In this document: positions 12,746-22,769 of the stretch, in pieces | How positions within the stretch are numbered: the first letter of the stretch is position 1 | Layout: each line of letters opens with the position of its first letter | Assembly: GCA_009746045.1 (NCBI GenBank) | Contig: RPFO01000164.1 | Span: forward strand, 2,276,321-2,340,320 | Length of the DNA: 64,000 bases | Origin: Mesostigma viride | Lineage: Eukaryota; Streptophyta; Mesostigmatophyceae; Mesostigmatales; Mesostigmataceae | Reading direction: 5' to 3' | The notes under the pieces: model-generated | What the model saw: the letters and a program-made list of their open reading frames with translations, nothing else | What the model was told of the DNA's origin: nothing | Database searches by the model: none | Translations under genes and position numbers: made by a program

Positions 12746-13501
12746 GCACCTTCCAAAGTCCCTGGTGTGTGTCAGTGCAGCGTCGACATGGCATGCGTGG
12801 AGGATATTTGCGTACGTACGACGAATCATGTGAAACGACTGGTCCAACCTGAAAAATTTTAAATAGATGACGTGTCCAGTAACGGTCCTAGGTTGCACCC
12901 GCGGGCCGTTCCGACAGCTGTACAGAAAAGATCACAAAGATACGCCGCGCAACGACGCCTGTGCCCGGCAAATCATTTGTGAGCCCGGAACTGAACAGTC
13001 ACTGCAAATGTCGAGTATTTATTGCTCCAACCCCACAAAAAAGCGTTCCGGACCTGTTCGAAGCGAAGAGCACTGACAGGGATCGGACCCGAGCCAGATT
13101 TGTGTGCGGACCATGATGGCTGGCCTCCCTCACTCCGCAACATGACTCTGGACCCAGGTTCGAATCCTGTCAGTGCTATTCGCTTCGAACAGTTCCGGAA
13201 CGCTTTTTTTGGGGGGGTGGAGCAATAGATTTTCGACGTTTGTAGTGACTGTTCAGTTCCGGGCTCACAAATGATTTGCCGGGCACTGGCGTCATTCCGC
13301 GGCGTATCTTTCTGATCTATTCTGTACAGCTGCCGGAACGGCCCGCGGGTGCAACCTAGGACCGTTACTGGACACGGCAAAAATTCAAAATTTTTCAGGT
13401 TGGACCAGTCGTTTCACATGATTCGTCGTACGTACGCAAATATCCTCCACGCATGCCATGTCGACGCTGCACTGACACACACCAGGGACTTTGGAAGGTG
13501 C
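12746..13501. mobile_element. Foldback / MITE-like inverted repeat, arms about 335 bp
   Basis: The left arm 12746-13080 and right arm 13166-13501 are near-perfect inverted copies around an 85-bp centre. Examples: GCACCTTCCAAAGTCCCTGG against CCAGGGACTTTGGAAGGTGC, and GTTCGAAGCGAAGAGCACTG against CAGTGCTATTCGCTTCGAAC. There is no coding capacity beyond short shadow ORFs. The strand would fold into a very long hairpin. No clear target-site duplication was found. Confidence 0.8.
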
Positions 13502-14437
13502 CGTAAGAATTGTCTTGCGAAATGAAAGCTTAGCCGTATGCACTGTTCTGAAAAAATCTGATTTGTAAAAATGGAGAAAAAAAAAAAAAAGGGAAAAAAA
13601 CTAAAAAAAAAGAACCCTGAAAACTGACATGCCGCAAAAAGGATCCGACACGGCGACTGCCGGTCTCATCCAGGTATTGGGGTAGGGTGTAGATCCCCAC
13701 CGGGGGTGTAGATCCCCCTGCTATTCGCTCGAACAGTTCTGGATGTACCATCCTACATGCTATTGTACAATATATAGTGGTAACGGAGAATAAAAAATGA
13801 AGAGACGACAAAAATGCCTTTGCACCAATAGGAGTCGACACTGCGTGTTCAGACTCCAAGTACTCGGGCACCCACACCTGCCGGGGGAGTACATTGTAAT
13901 GCTATTCACTAAAACAGTTCCGGATGTAGCGTTAGTGATGATGTTGTACAATATATTCCAATCACGTTTGTCAGAGTGTGCGTTTTTCCGACATGTAGGG
14001 CAGGTTGTACAACATTCTGTGCGCCAACCATGTGTACTACATGTATCGATTAGTATCACTACATGTATATTCCATCATGATCGCAGGATGAGTAACTACT
14101 GGGCTACATGTTAGTGTACCCTTACTAGGCTACTATGTAGAACCTTCAGAACCTGATTCTACCTTCCAAAATTCTAATAATGCGCCATGGATCAGTTCTG
14201 AAATGTAGAACGAGCCTACGTGGAGGGCATGACATCAGTCCAGCTGGCACCGCCGCGCACCATGACCGAGGGAACACGCCGTCACGTGCATGTAATGCAA
14301 TGTTTGGAGACGACGGGCATGCATGCATGGTTAAGGGGACTCGGCGCGGCGAATATTTTCCGCGCCAAAAAAATTCCGCGGTACCCTCCGTACCGTGAAA
14401 AGTGGGTGCACGGTGCGCGCACCCCTTGCGGAAGTGG
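13502..14437. other. Decayed repeat copies, no gene
   Basis: A phrase like GCTATTCGCTCGAACAGTTC (about 13721) and a weaker version (about 13901) resemble the inner arm of the adjacent foldback element. Each is followed 50-60 bp later by TTGTACAATATAT. These look like two diverged direct copies about 180 bp apart. An A-rich stretch lies at 13570-13612. No ORF is convincing. Confidence 0.45.
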
Positions 14438-15618
14438 CCATGGCGACTGCTTTTAGACGAAACGTGACGAATCTGGCTCGCGGAAAGCAGAAAAAATGCT
14501 CGATTCTTGGAGTAAATTAGTTACTGATTCTAATTTATGGTGGGATAGTTGCGATCTATAATGTCGCGGGCTCTTTTTCTTTACCATCGGCAGGGGGGTC
14601 CGGCCTGAATTTCTGTCGGGATGAATAAAGTATAATTGATGCCTGCAGGTGTGATTGTCGATTGTTGCCAGTTTTGATGGTCCTAATGGAAGCTAGTTTA
14701 ATGATGTTTCTAAAGCCGTAAAAATTCCCGCTGCTATCTTTACCTTTCCCGTCATTTTGCGGTAAGATAACATTAGGCCTGCGCGATGCGCGCCCGACCT
14801 CTCCATGAAAGGGTGGCCTTTCTTGTGCGCCTGGGCACGAATAAATGCCCGTTATGGTACGTTCTTGTATTAAACGTCTTAAGCTAGCGTTTTCCTGCTT
14901 TCTTAGCTCGTTGAGCGTAAGCTTTTTGCCTTCTTTCCGGCCAGATGCAGCCATGAAGTTGCGGGTCCTGGCGCTGCATCGCTGGATTCCTGGATGTTTT
15001 TAAGCAAGTTCGTCTGTGACGTGGCTGGCTTGCTGCAGCGCGTGGCCCACAACCTGTCGGGAAGGTGTAATGCTTTTATTTCCATGCTTCTCTGAAATTT
15101 CTTTTGCTTTACAGACAGTTGTGTTCGAGGAAATTCACGCGGTCTTCCTAAGCAGCGGCATCATTTTCCCCAGACACTGACGAGCTGGCACCTGTCTCCT
15201 AAAGAAAGTGGCTCGTGCTTGTTAGAAAGGAGGCAGTGTGCATTTTGCGGGACACAATGCTTTGGTGGCACATGCGTCAGGTAGGCTGTTCCAATGGTCT
15301 CTTCACCTTTCCCACTGAGTAAATGTTAGCCTTTGTCATGCTAACCAGAGCAGCTAGCCACAGGTTGGCTGGATAAAAAGTCAGCTTATTTTCTCTTTAT
15401 ATACTGCGTGTGTGGTCCTCCACGTGTCCGGCTTGTTGGGCATTTTGGAAGAGGGTTTTTAATGTGTTGTTGGGTGGAACAACTTGGTTGTTGGCACAAA
15501 ATCACACATTATTAGCCTGAGATAGGCATGACATATGCTGCTCAGGCGTGTCGTCTTACCAGCCTTGTTGTTAAGGGTAGACTCACAAGGCTGGCTGTGA
15601 CGATGGAGGGGTGGGGCG
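14438..15618 (-). mobile_element. 1.18-kb duplicated element, copy 1
   Basis: Reading the minus strand, this matches 48955-50142 on the plus strand over nearly its whole length, with scattered substitutions and small indels. It carries a TATA-like AGTATATAAAGAG (minus strand, near 15400) in both copies. Both keep a start reading MEIKALHLPDRL, although later frames diverge. It could be a solo LTR or a non-autonomous element; terminal repeats and target-site duplications were not identified. Confidence 0.65.
14556..14954 (-). CDS. Hypothetical 132-residue ORF inside duplicated element
   Basis: No family is recognised. The N-terminus is rich in Lys/Arg/Glu (MAASGRKEGKKLTLNELRKQ), a possible short helix. 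In the other copy the ATG is CTG and the frame is broken by indels, but the segment NVILPQNDGKGKDSSGNFYG survives. Conservation is therefore by duplication only and does not prove that it is translated. Confidence 0.25.
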   Translation of the reverse strand: MAASGRKEGKKLTLNELRKQENASLRRLIQERTITGIYSCPGAQERPPFHGEVGRASRRPNVILPQNDGKGKDSSGNFYGFRNIIKLASIRTIKTGNNRQSHLQASIILYSSRQKFRPDPPADGKEKEPATL

Positions 15619-16289
15619 TATGACGCTCCGGACATCCTCCTCACACTCCGTGATCAAAGTGGGCATGTTGTTGGGTGTCTAGGGTAGCAAAACAGATGTC
15701 ATTTTGGCTCAGCACTAGCTCAATTCTCTTTTAGCGTCTACCCAGGTGGCATCACAGGAAAATCAATAACTTGAGCTACGCTTGTCAGAATGAGCTCAAA
15801 TTTTGGCAGTGTGTTTCCCCCCACTCAGTGGAATTTTCTATGTATGGATGACCCAATCTGATGTGTTAATGATTTGATTTATTTTTTTTGGCTGAAAAAA
15901 GTACCCATTTTGCGGGAAAATTAATAACTCAAACAAATGTGACCATTTTGGCCATGTAAATAGCCCAGCTTTTAAAAAAGTGGGGGAACTTTGCAGGTAT
16001 GTATGGGCAAGTCATTTAGACAAGTGGTTTGTCTTGGGCAAAATATCTCATAAATAGCGTCTTTTTCTATTTTTAGCTCGCCACCGGTGCGTGGTTGGGG
16101 GTAGTACCAATTGGTTGTGCATCCATGGCCCCATGAATCAACCAACATGGTTGTCCACTGATGAATGTATTGCTTGTTTAGTTTAGTACTAAATGTTTAA
16201 CTAGAACAATGCTATTATGGAATAATTATAAGTGTTAAATCCTAGCCACTCGTTCGTAAAACGAACAATGCTAATTCGCCGAGGGTATC
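15619..16289. other. Unassigned sequence before the satellite
   Basis: AT-leaning, no ORF or RNA recognised. Repeated phrases such as TTTTGCGGGAAAA-like and AATAACT occur but do not form a clear repeat. Confidence 0.45.
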
Positions 16290-17437
16290 CTGCATGTACA
16301 TCCATTGCCCCACCATGATGACACCAAGGGAGGCTGATCATGAATCCTCATCATTGACTACTTTATGACAATGATCCATGTAGGTATGCCAGCCATGATG
16401 ACAACAAGAATGTCTGAATCCTCATCATGAATTTACTATTCTTTGACATCAATGTACGTAGGCCAGCCATGATGACCCCAATGGAGCCTGAATCCTCATC
16501 ATTTACTATTCCTTGACATCCATGTACGTAGGCCAGCCATGGAGACACCATGGGAGCCTGAATCCTCCTCATTAATTACATAAATGCCAACCATGTACGT
16601 AGACAAGCCATGATGACACCATGGGAGCCTGAATCCTCATCATTTACTATTCCTTGACATCCATGTACGTAGACGGGCCATGATGACACCATGGGAGCCT
16701 GAATCCTCATCATTAATTACATAAATGCCAACCATGTACGTAGACAATCCATGATGACACCATGGGAGCCTGAATCCTCATCATTAATTACATACATGCC
16801 ATCCATGTACGTACACGGGCCATGATGACACCATGGGAGCCTGAATCCTCATCATTTACTATTCCTTGACATCCATGTACGTAGACGGGCCATGATGACA
16901 CCATGGGAGCCTGAATCCTCCTCATTAATTACATAAATGCCAACCATGTACGTAGACAAGCCATGATGACACCATGGGAGCCTGAATCCTCATCATTTAC
17001 TATTCCTTGACATCCATGTACGTAGGCCAGCCATGGAGACACCATGGGAGCCTGAATCCTCCTCATTAATTACATACATGCCATCCATGTACGTAGGCCA
17101 GCCATGATGACACCATGGGAGCCTGAATCCTCCTCATTAATTACATAAATGCCAACCATGTACGTAGACAAGCCATGGAGACACCATGGGAGCCTGAATC
17201 CTCCTCATTAATTACATAAATGCCAACCATGTACGTAGACAAGCCATGATGACACCATGGGAGCCTGAATCCTCATCATTAATTACATAAATGCCATCCA
17301 TGTACGTAGACGGGCCATGATGACACCATGGGAGCCTGAATCCTCATCATTATATACAAAAATGCCATCCATGTACGTACACGGGCAATGATGACACCAT
17401 GGGAGCCTGAATCCTCATCATTAATTACATAAATGCC
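16290..17437 (+). repeat. 71-bp satellite, array A
   Basis: About 16 units. Each contains CATGTACGTAG, CCATGATGACACCATGGGAG, CCTGAATCCTCATCATT and a variable linker (AATTACATAAATGCCATC or TACTATTCCTTGACATC). Units are 70-71 bp. The first two or three units (16290-16450) are clearly more diverged, as is usual at the edge of a satellite. The array is cut at 17437 by the DIRS-order element. Confidence 0.95.
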
Positions 17438-17635
17438 AATCCATTTCTGGCCTTGCCTTGCTTTGCATGCATCACCACAAAACATCAAATTTATTACAAT
17501 ATGTGTGCTAGCTCTATACGGTGGAATAACACAGACATGTCTACCAGATGGCAACACGGCCATCTGTATGCTAGGGTGAGCACACTATGTGAATGTGCAG
17601 GGCCAGCCCACAGCAGCTGTGCCCCTGCTCTACCC
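17438..17635 (-). repeat. Split direct repeat B2
   Basis: 198-bp copy of 17869-18066. It forms the 3' end of the element in coding orientation. A 25-bp spacer (17636-17660) separates it from A2. Confidence 0.9.
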
Positions 17636-17660
17636 CCTTTTGCCAGGGTGGGCGGGTGGG

Positions 17661-17869
17661 AGGCAAAAGAAAACAACCTGCTTCCCTAGAATGGAAGCCC
17701 ACCCTTTATAGCAACCACCTCTCCAGCCAACCCCTACCTGGGTGGCTGGGGTACGGGTGCCAGCACAAAAAAATATTTTTTCTAAAATTATTTTTTCTTT
17801 TGGTGCTATACGGCGTTGCATTCTCCGCTCAGCAGGTTAGTCATAGATAAAATGAGCATAGCTCACCAA
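17661..17869 (-). repeat. Split direct repeat A2
   Basis: 209-bp copy of 22561-22769 at an offset of 4900. Its inner edge (CACCAA) abuts B1 (AATCC) and they share the AA. Confidence 0.9.
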
Positions 17870-18066
17870 ATCCATTTCTGGCCTTGCCTTGCTTTGCATG
17901 CATCACCACAAAACATCAAATTTATTACAATATGTGTGCTAGCTCTATACGGTGGAATAACACAGACATGTCTACCAGATGGCAACACGGCCATCTGTAT
18001 GCTAGGGTGAGCACACTATGTGAATGTGCAGGGCCAGCCCACAGCAGCTGTGCCCCTGCTCTACCC
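17869..18066 (-). repeat. Split direct repeat B1
   Basis: Copy of 17438-17635 at an offset of 431. It lies 3' of the polyprotein ORF in coding orientation. Confidence 0.9.
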
Positions 18067-18261
18067 ACATCTCCTTACATGGCTAACAGCCGAAAATACG
18101 TAGGACATGCAAAAAAGAAAACTTAAACTACCTAGCTATGGGGGTACTTTGTCCCAACCCAGGTTCACCCTCGGGTTAGTTAAACCATTTCCCCCCTGAC
18201 CTCCCACACAAGGGTGAGGTCAGTTGATAGCTAAAAGACGAGAGGTAAAAACAGGAGGACG

Positions 18262-21192
18262 TCAAAACTCGACGCCACCGAAGTGGCGCCGGAAAGCCGC
18301 TGGGTCAAAACCCAGGGCCTGAGCCCAGAGGGCGGGTGGGATGTCGCGCCCCAGGAGGCTGCGGTGGAGGCCAATGTAGCGCGTGACCGAGAGGGCCGAA
18401 GCCCACCGGCCGCGCAGCTGGATGGCCTCCGGCGACTCGCCAGCGATGGCGTCGTGCGTCGCCCCCCCATGCCGGAGGCTGTGAAAAGAAAACATCCCTG
18501 GGATGCTCATGCGGGCCTGCACAGCCTCCCACTGCTGCCTAGCCTGGCTGTACGTTAAGCCTCGAAAGAGGAGTGCATCCGGGGGCTGGCCAGCCGTCAG
18601 ACGTCGCAGGAGCCACAAAGAAAGTGGATCCCGGACGAGGACGTGCTGGGCCGCCCCCTGCGCAGTTTTGGGGTTGCGCAGCACAAGGGCACCGACCATG
18701 GGCCCTGGCTCGAGAAGGGGGTGGCCGGGATGAGCCACATCCCGAACCCGCAGCCCTAGCGCCTCGCTAATGCGTAAATACTGCTGGAAAGCAATAATAA
18801 TCAACGCACTCAAATGCACCTGTCGACGTGAAACTAGCAACAGGGCAGTGAAATAGCAAAGGCGCCAGGGCATAGGCGGAGGGCTGACAGCCGGAACAAG
18901 CCGCTGCCAACCTGCTAGCAGGCGGTCCGCCAGTACCCAATTCCGAACAATGTCGGGGTAGTACAGGTGCAGACAGGCCTTGGCATGCTGGCATAAGGTA
19001 CGCCCCCGCCCGCCTCTGGCATGGTAGACAGCAGAAATCCACTCACAGAAAATGGCTTCGGCGTCAGCTGGGTCGACAGGGCCAGGTGGCGCCCACGCCA
19101 CGTAGACAGCCGCCGCACGTCGGTACGCTGGCAAGGTAGACACAGGGTTGACTGTGCCCTCCAAAAGTGCCAAGTCCCGAGGGCGTCGCGCCCCCTCAGG
19201 CCCAGGGTTGGGATGCACGTCACCACACCGGGTCAAGTCAGGAACCCAAGCGCCACGCCGACTGGCCTTGTCAGCTGGGTTGTGGTCGGTAGCCACCCAG
19301 ACCCAGTGGCTCTGCATGTCGCCAGCCAGTGACAGAGCGCAGTAGCGTCGAACCAGCTGGTTGAGACGGTAGGAAGACGACCGCCCTCTGACAAACGCCC
19401 CCACCACAGCACTGGAGTCTACGAGCCGGACGACTCGCTTACCCCGACACGCCTTGGTCCGGCACGACCACTCGACCCCCTGTGTCGCAGCAATCGCCTC
19501 CTTGACGTTGATGTGGTTAGGCTGCCCCCGCCACCGGTAGGACAGTGCCGTACGCCAGTGGCCACTATCCAGCAGGCTGTAGTCCCCCTCCTCCATGCGC
19601 TCCAGGTCCCAGTCCTCCCCAGACGTTAAAGCTGTCGTCCGCCACCCCCGCGCTTCGCGCCGGGTCGCCAGCCGGGCACAATCGGCCCCAGGCAGGTCCC
19701 TGTAGACCACCCCACCGCCGGAGCCGCTCGCATCACTTGCGACGACCCGGTCAGAAAGGGGCCGGGCCCTGGCCGCCCTCAAAAAGGGGGCCAGGTCGAT
19801 CGCCGCCTGAAGCTCCTGGCGGGCCCCCGCAGGGAGGCGCCAGCGGCGCCCAGGCAGGGAGGCATTCATGGCTGCTAGCAGCCGGTACGTCTCAGACCAC
19901 ACCGAAAGCATGGGGCGGCACAGCAGATGCATCCACACCCACTTCCCAAGCACAGAACTAAGTTCGCGGTAGTATGTAAACCCGCGATCTAAGATTCTAT
20001 GAGTAGCGGCGATAACTGCCACCACACGCTCAGGAACAGGCACCACGTCACCATCCCTTTGGTGAATGACCCCCACCGCCTGCACACCAGTCTGCTCTGC
20101 TGTCGCCCGTACCACCTTGTCAGACTTCTGCACCAGCCCAACAGCGGCGTAGGCAGCCTGAACACGATCTAGCTGCTGATTCACCCCATCCACCGACGCA
20201 CAGTGGGTGAAATGGAGATCATCGATCGTCACAGCATGCATACCTTCCAGATCCTGCCGAGATTCGAAGCACGGCGAGGGCGCCAAGGGCGCAGCAGGGT
20301 CCTCCTCCAGCCTCAGCCGGACGGTCTCCCCCGCCTCGTTGGCCTCCGCCACCAGGATCAGCGCGGACATGTTGATGCTCAGCCCACGACTAGCCTCCAA
20401 CGGCGGCTTGGGGCCACAGCGGTACAACACAGACTGATGCACACACTGGGCCACCGCGACGGCCAGCTTGTTGCCCATTGGCCAGCACAACATCCACGGC
20501 CACACCTTCCGACGAGCCCCACTCAGGCCCACCAGATCCGACCACACCGGCATCCACGCACAGTACCGCCGCATCCAAACTGGCAGGCGGAGTCTGTTGT
20601 AGTACGAATCCAAATCTGATACGCCCCCAAAAACATCCTCCCCAGCGCGCGTGGGCAAATCGCAAATCACGCCAAGGTGTGGTAAAAAAGCGGGCATAGG
20701 ATCAGGTAGTGGCATGTTGCCACGCCGGTTGTCCACAATCAGCCGTATACGGCCGTCGGGCTTTCCGACCCCGAAAGTACCGTTCACCATAGGCGGCTCC
20801 TCCTCAAAAAATCCACCCAAAATCCCCCTCTCCACACACACCGTGCAAACCCGCGCGAACTCCTCCATGCTACACCCCCGCGAGATCCGCATCGACTTCT
20901 GCAAGATCCGCTCTGCTGGGCTCAGCGTCCGTACCATCCTACTCTCATCATTCAAAATTGCTCCCCAAGAGGGGGGTAGTAAGTTCAGCACATCCACTTG
21001 GCCACCTTCCCCCGGACCAGGCAAAGCCAAGCGTGCGGCCACTAACGGTTCGTAAGGGGCTCCTTCAGCATATTCACCCCCATCCACTACAGATCCTGCC
21101 ATTGCCGCTACGGAACCACCGTTCCGGCGGACAAAGGACCTGCAAGCATCATCGATCCCATCTAGGGCCGCCTGCTGCAGAGGCCCGGGCAC
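18262..21192 (-). CDS. RT, RNase H and tyrosine recombinase polyprotein with 2A-like motif
   Basis: 976 residues. RT: FGVGKPDGRIRLIVD (140-154), motif A SDLDSYYNRLRL (192-203), motif B PMGNKLAVAVAQ (238-249), catalytic box VTIDDLHF (321-328). RNase H: ASDASGSGG (485-493), KEAIAA (564-569), VDSSAVVGAF (591-600), TDHNPADKASR (635-645). Residues 656-665 read CGDVHPNPGP, resembling the 2A ribosome-skipping consensus D-x-E-x-N-P-G-P but with His for Glu. Tyrosine recombinase follows: R807 (LRISEAL), H904-x2-R907 (HSLRHGG) and Tyr939 (RYIG) give the R/HxxR/Y set. In this order the enzyme copies element RNA and recombines a circular DNA intermediate into the target without cuts that duplicate it. 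ORF1 ends 196 bp upstream. Confidence 0.93.
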   Translation of the reverse strand: MPGPLQQAALDGIDDACRSFVRRNGGSVAAMAGSVVDGGEYAEGAPYEPLVAARLALPGPGEGGQVDVLNLLPPSWGAILNDESRMVRTLSPAERILQKSMRISRGCSMEEFARVCTVCVERGILGGFFEEEPPMVNGTFGVGKPDGRIRLIVDNRRGNMPLPDPMPAFLPHLGVICDLPTRAGEDVFGGVSDLDSYYNRLRLPVWMRRYCAWMPVWSDLVGLSGARRKVWPWMLCWPMGNKLAVAVAQCVHQSVLYRCGPKPPLEASRGLSINMSALILVAEANEAGETVRLRLEEDPAAPLAPSPCFESRQDLEGMHAVTIDDLHFTHCASVDGVNQQLDRVQAAYAAVGLVQKSDKVVRATAEQTGVQAVGVIHQRDGDVVPVPERVVAVIAATHRILDRGFTYYRELSSVLGKWVWMHLLCRPMLSVWSETYRLLAAMNASLPGRRWRLPAGARQELQAAIDLAPFLRAARARPLSDRVVASDASGSGGGVVYRDLPGADCARLATRREARGWRTTALTSGEDWDLERMEEGDYSLLDSGHWRTALSYRWRGQPNHINVKEAIAATQGVEWSCRTKACRGKRVVRLVDSSAVVGAFVRGRSSSYRLNQLVRRYCALSLAGDMQSHWVWVATDHNPADKASRRGAWVPDLTRCGDVHPNPGPEGARRPRDLALLEGTVNPVSTLPAYRRAAAVYVAWAPPGPVDPADAEAIFCEWISAVYHARGGRGRTLCQHAKACLHLYYPDIVRNWVLADRLLAGWQRLVPAVSPPPMPWRLCYFTALLLVSRRQVHLSALIIIAFQQYLRISEALGLRVRDVAHPGHPLLEPGPMVGALVLRNPKTAQGAAQHVLVRDPLSLWLLRRLTAGQPPDALLFRGLTYSQARQQWEAVQARMSIPGMFSFHSLRHGGATHDAIAGESPEAIQLRGRWASALSVTRYIGLHRSLLGRDIPPALWAQALGFDPAAFRRHFGGVEF
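19198..19227 (-). other. 2A-like motif at RNase H / recombinase boundary
   Basis: Encodes CGDVHPNPGP. Skipping between G664 and P665 would release a 664-residue RT-RNase H and a 312-residue recombinase. The His at the normally acidic third position leaves activity uncertain. Confidence 0.6.
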
Positions 21193-21388
21193 ACGGGCTG
21201 AATCTACAGCAGGCGGGTCTCGCCCCCCCCCCCCATCCAGTTTAACGCCCTAACCGTCTGACAGGCTAGTGTGCGAGCATTAAAAGCCCGACTCATCCTA
21301 TCGCGCCTACGGCCTGAGCGTACCTGCTGCCACCAGTCACGAGGTGGCAGGGGTGCTGGAAGAGGTAGTGGAAGAAGGCACCGCTCCC

Positions 21389-22492
21389 TCACTTGTTGTT
21401 GTTGGACGGGCCGCCCTGCCCCTTCTTGCCGGGACCCTGCTCCAGCTTGTGCTGCAGCTTCCCCATGCTCATCGCCGCCCGCACCGCCGGAGACGCCAGC
21501 ATTGCTCCACCCTCCTGGAATGGCAGCATTGCCGACGGCGTCCCCTTCCAACCCGTCGACCCCACATCCACCAGCTGGCATGCCGTGATCAGCTTTGCCA
21601 GGTACTCGGCTGCTGCCAGCTCCAGAATTACTTCGGAGCGTGGCGTGGCCCAGTAGCCAAATTCTGTCACCATCGTGTCCAGAATTCCTGCCATCTGCAG
21701 GAGCAGCATCCGCCTCTCCCCGCTGGCTGAGCTGCCGTGCATCGTCAGCATTAACGATGCACGGATGGACTTCCCCCCCACGCTCTCCGCGTAGTCCAGC
21801 ATTCCTGGCAGCACCGCCTCCAGCATGTTGCTCACCAGCACCGGCACTGCATGCCCACTCAGCGCCACCCCCTTCGTGCGCGCCAGTCTGCCAGCAGCCG
21901 TCGCTGCGGCTGGGCTTGCAGCTGCTGGAGTCTTTGCCTGGTCCAGCAGCTTCGACATAGCCGATATTAGGTCGCCAATATCTCCGCCAGTGCGGGCGTT
22001 GCCCGGCCGGGATGGAAGCCCTCCAGCTGGCGTTGCATAGCCCGTCTCGGTCCCCAGCAGCCGACCTAGGTTTCGGTCCAGGTCCGCCACAGCCTGGTCG
22101 ATCGCCCCAGGAGCGCCATCGTCCTCCCCAGCGCCCGCTCCACCATGCCCCGCCCCTCCGCTTCCACCTGCCGAAGGGGGAACACCCCCCGTTCCCACCG
22201 CACCTGCTGACACTGGTGGGTCCGGCTCTGCAATAGCCTCCCCCAGTTGCGCTGCTAGCACATCGGCCAGGGCCTCCTCCCCATCCCAGTCGCTGACAAA
22301 CCCCCGTTCCTCCAGGACGTCCATGACGTTCTTGGCACGCCCCGGAGTGAGCTTCTGGATCCGCTCTAGCCAGTTCCCCTCCCCTAGGATCTTCTGAACC
22401 GCAGTGGCGGCCTCCTTTGGGGTGCATCCCTCCTTGGCTGCTTGCTTGAGTTTCGCTAGGAAATTCCGGTCTGGGGCTGTCACTGTGGACAT
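21389..22492 (-). CDS. Gag-like ORF1 of DIRS-order element
   Basis: 367 residues, the first ORF of the element. Residues 1-85 are helical and charged (PDRNFLAKLKQAAKEG, TPGRAKNVMDVLEERG). Residues 90-130 are a Gly/Ala/Pro/Ser-rich linker. Residues 195-340 are Ala/Leu-rich helices, and the tail is basic and polar (QGPGKKGQGGPSNNNK). There is no zinc knuckle. Position and composition suggest a structural gag-like protein, as in other DIRS-order elements. There is no sequence match I can name. The ATG at 22492 is 69 bp downstream of the A1 repeat. Confidence 0.7.
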   Translation of the reverse strand: MSTVTAPDRNFLAKLKQAAKEGCTPKEAATAVQKILGEGNWLERIQKLTPGRAKNVMDVLEERGFVSDWDGEEALADVLAAQLGEAIAEPDPPVSAGAVGTGGVPPSAGGSGGAGHGGAGAGEDDGAPGAIDQAVADLDRNLGRLLGTETGYATPAGGLPSRPGNARTGGDIGDLISAMSKLLDQAKTPAAASPAAATAAGRLARTKGVALSGHAVPVLVSNMLEAVLPGMLDYAESVGGKSIRASLMLTMHGSSASGERRMLLLQMAGILDTMVTEFGYWATPRSEVILELAAAEYLAKLITACQLVDVGSTGWKGTPSAMLPFQEGGAMLASPAVRAAMSMGKLQHKLEQGPGKKGQGGPSNNNK

Positions 22493-22560
22493 GGTAGGTT
22501 ATACTGCTTGATGTGTTATCTTGCGTTTTGTTTTTTGTGTTGTGGTCACGTGAGGTTCTC

Positions 22561-22769
22561 AGGCAAAAGAAAACAACCTGCTTCCCTAGAATGGAAGCCC
22601 ACCCTTTATAGCAACCACCTCTCCAGCCAACCCCTACCTGGGTGGCTGGGGTACGGGTGCCAGCACAAAAAAATATTTTTTCTAAAATTATTTTTTCTTT
22701 TGGTGCTATACGGCGTTGCATTCTCCGCTCAGCAGGTTAGTCATAGATAAAATGAGCATAGCTCACCAA
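22561..22769 (-). repeat. Split direct repeat A1
   Basis: Copy of 17661-17869. It forms the 5' end of the element in coding orientation and ends at the satellite junction GCTCACCAA|TTCATG. Confidence 0.9.

Larger units (their letters stand above)
17438..22769 (-). mobile_element. DIRS-order (PAT/Ngaro-like) tyrosine-recombinase retrotransposon, complete
   Basis: The 5.3-kb element is coded on the minus strand. In that direction it reads A1 (22561-22769), ORFs, B1 (17869-18066), A2 (17661-17869), B2 (17438-17635). This is the split direct repeat layout known from PAT- and Ngaro-type elements. It encodes a gag-like ORF and an RT, RNase H and tyrosine recombinase polyprotein, both open. There is no target-site duplication: the left flank AAATGCCA joined to the right flank TTCATGTACG gives the uninterrupted satellite found at about 25231. 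The ORFs and the repeats look intact, so this may be a recent, possibly active insertion. No methyltransferase domain, which some DIRS elements carry, was seen. Confidence 0.93.

Noticed and set aside
13158-13168. GGTTCGAATCC, a perfect match to the tRNA B box
   Set aside because: No A box at the right distance and no cloverleaf or acceptor stem can be drawn; it lies in the centre of the foldback element.
19545-20699. Plus-strand ORFs inside the DIRS-order polyprotein
   Set aside because: Antisense shadows of a high-GC coding region; no motifs.
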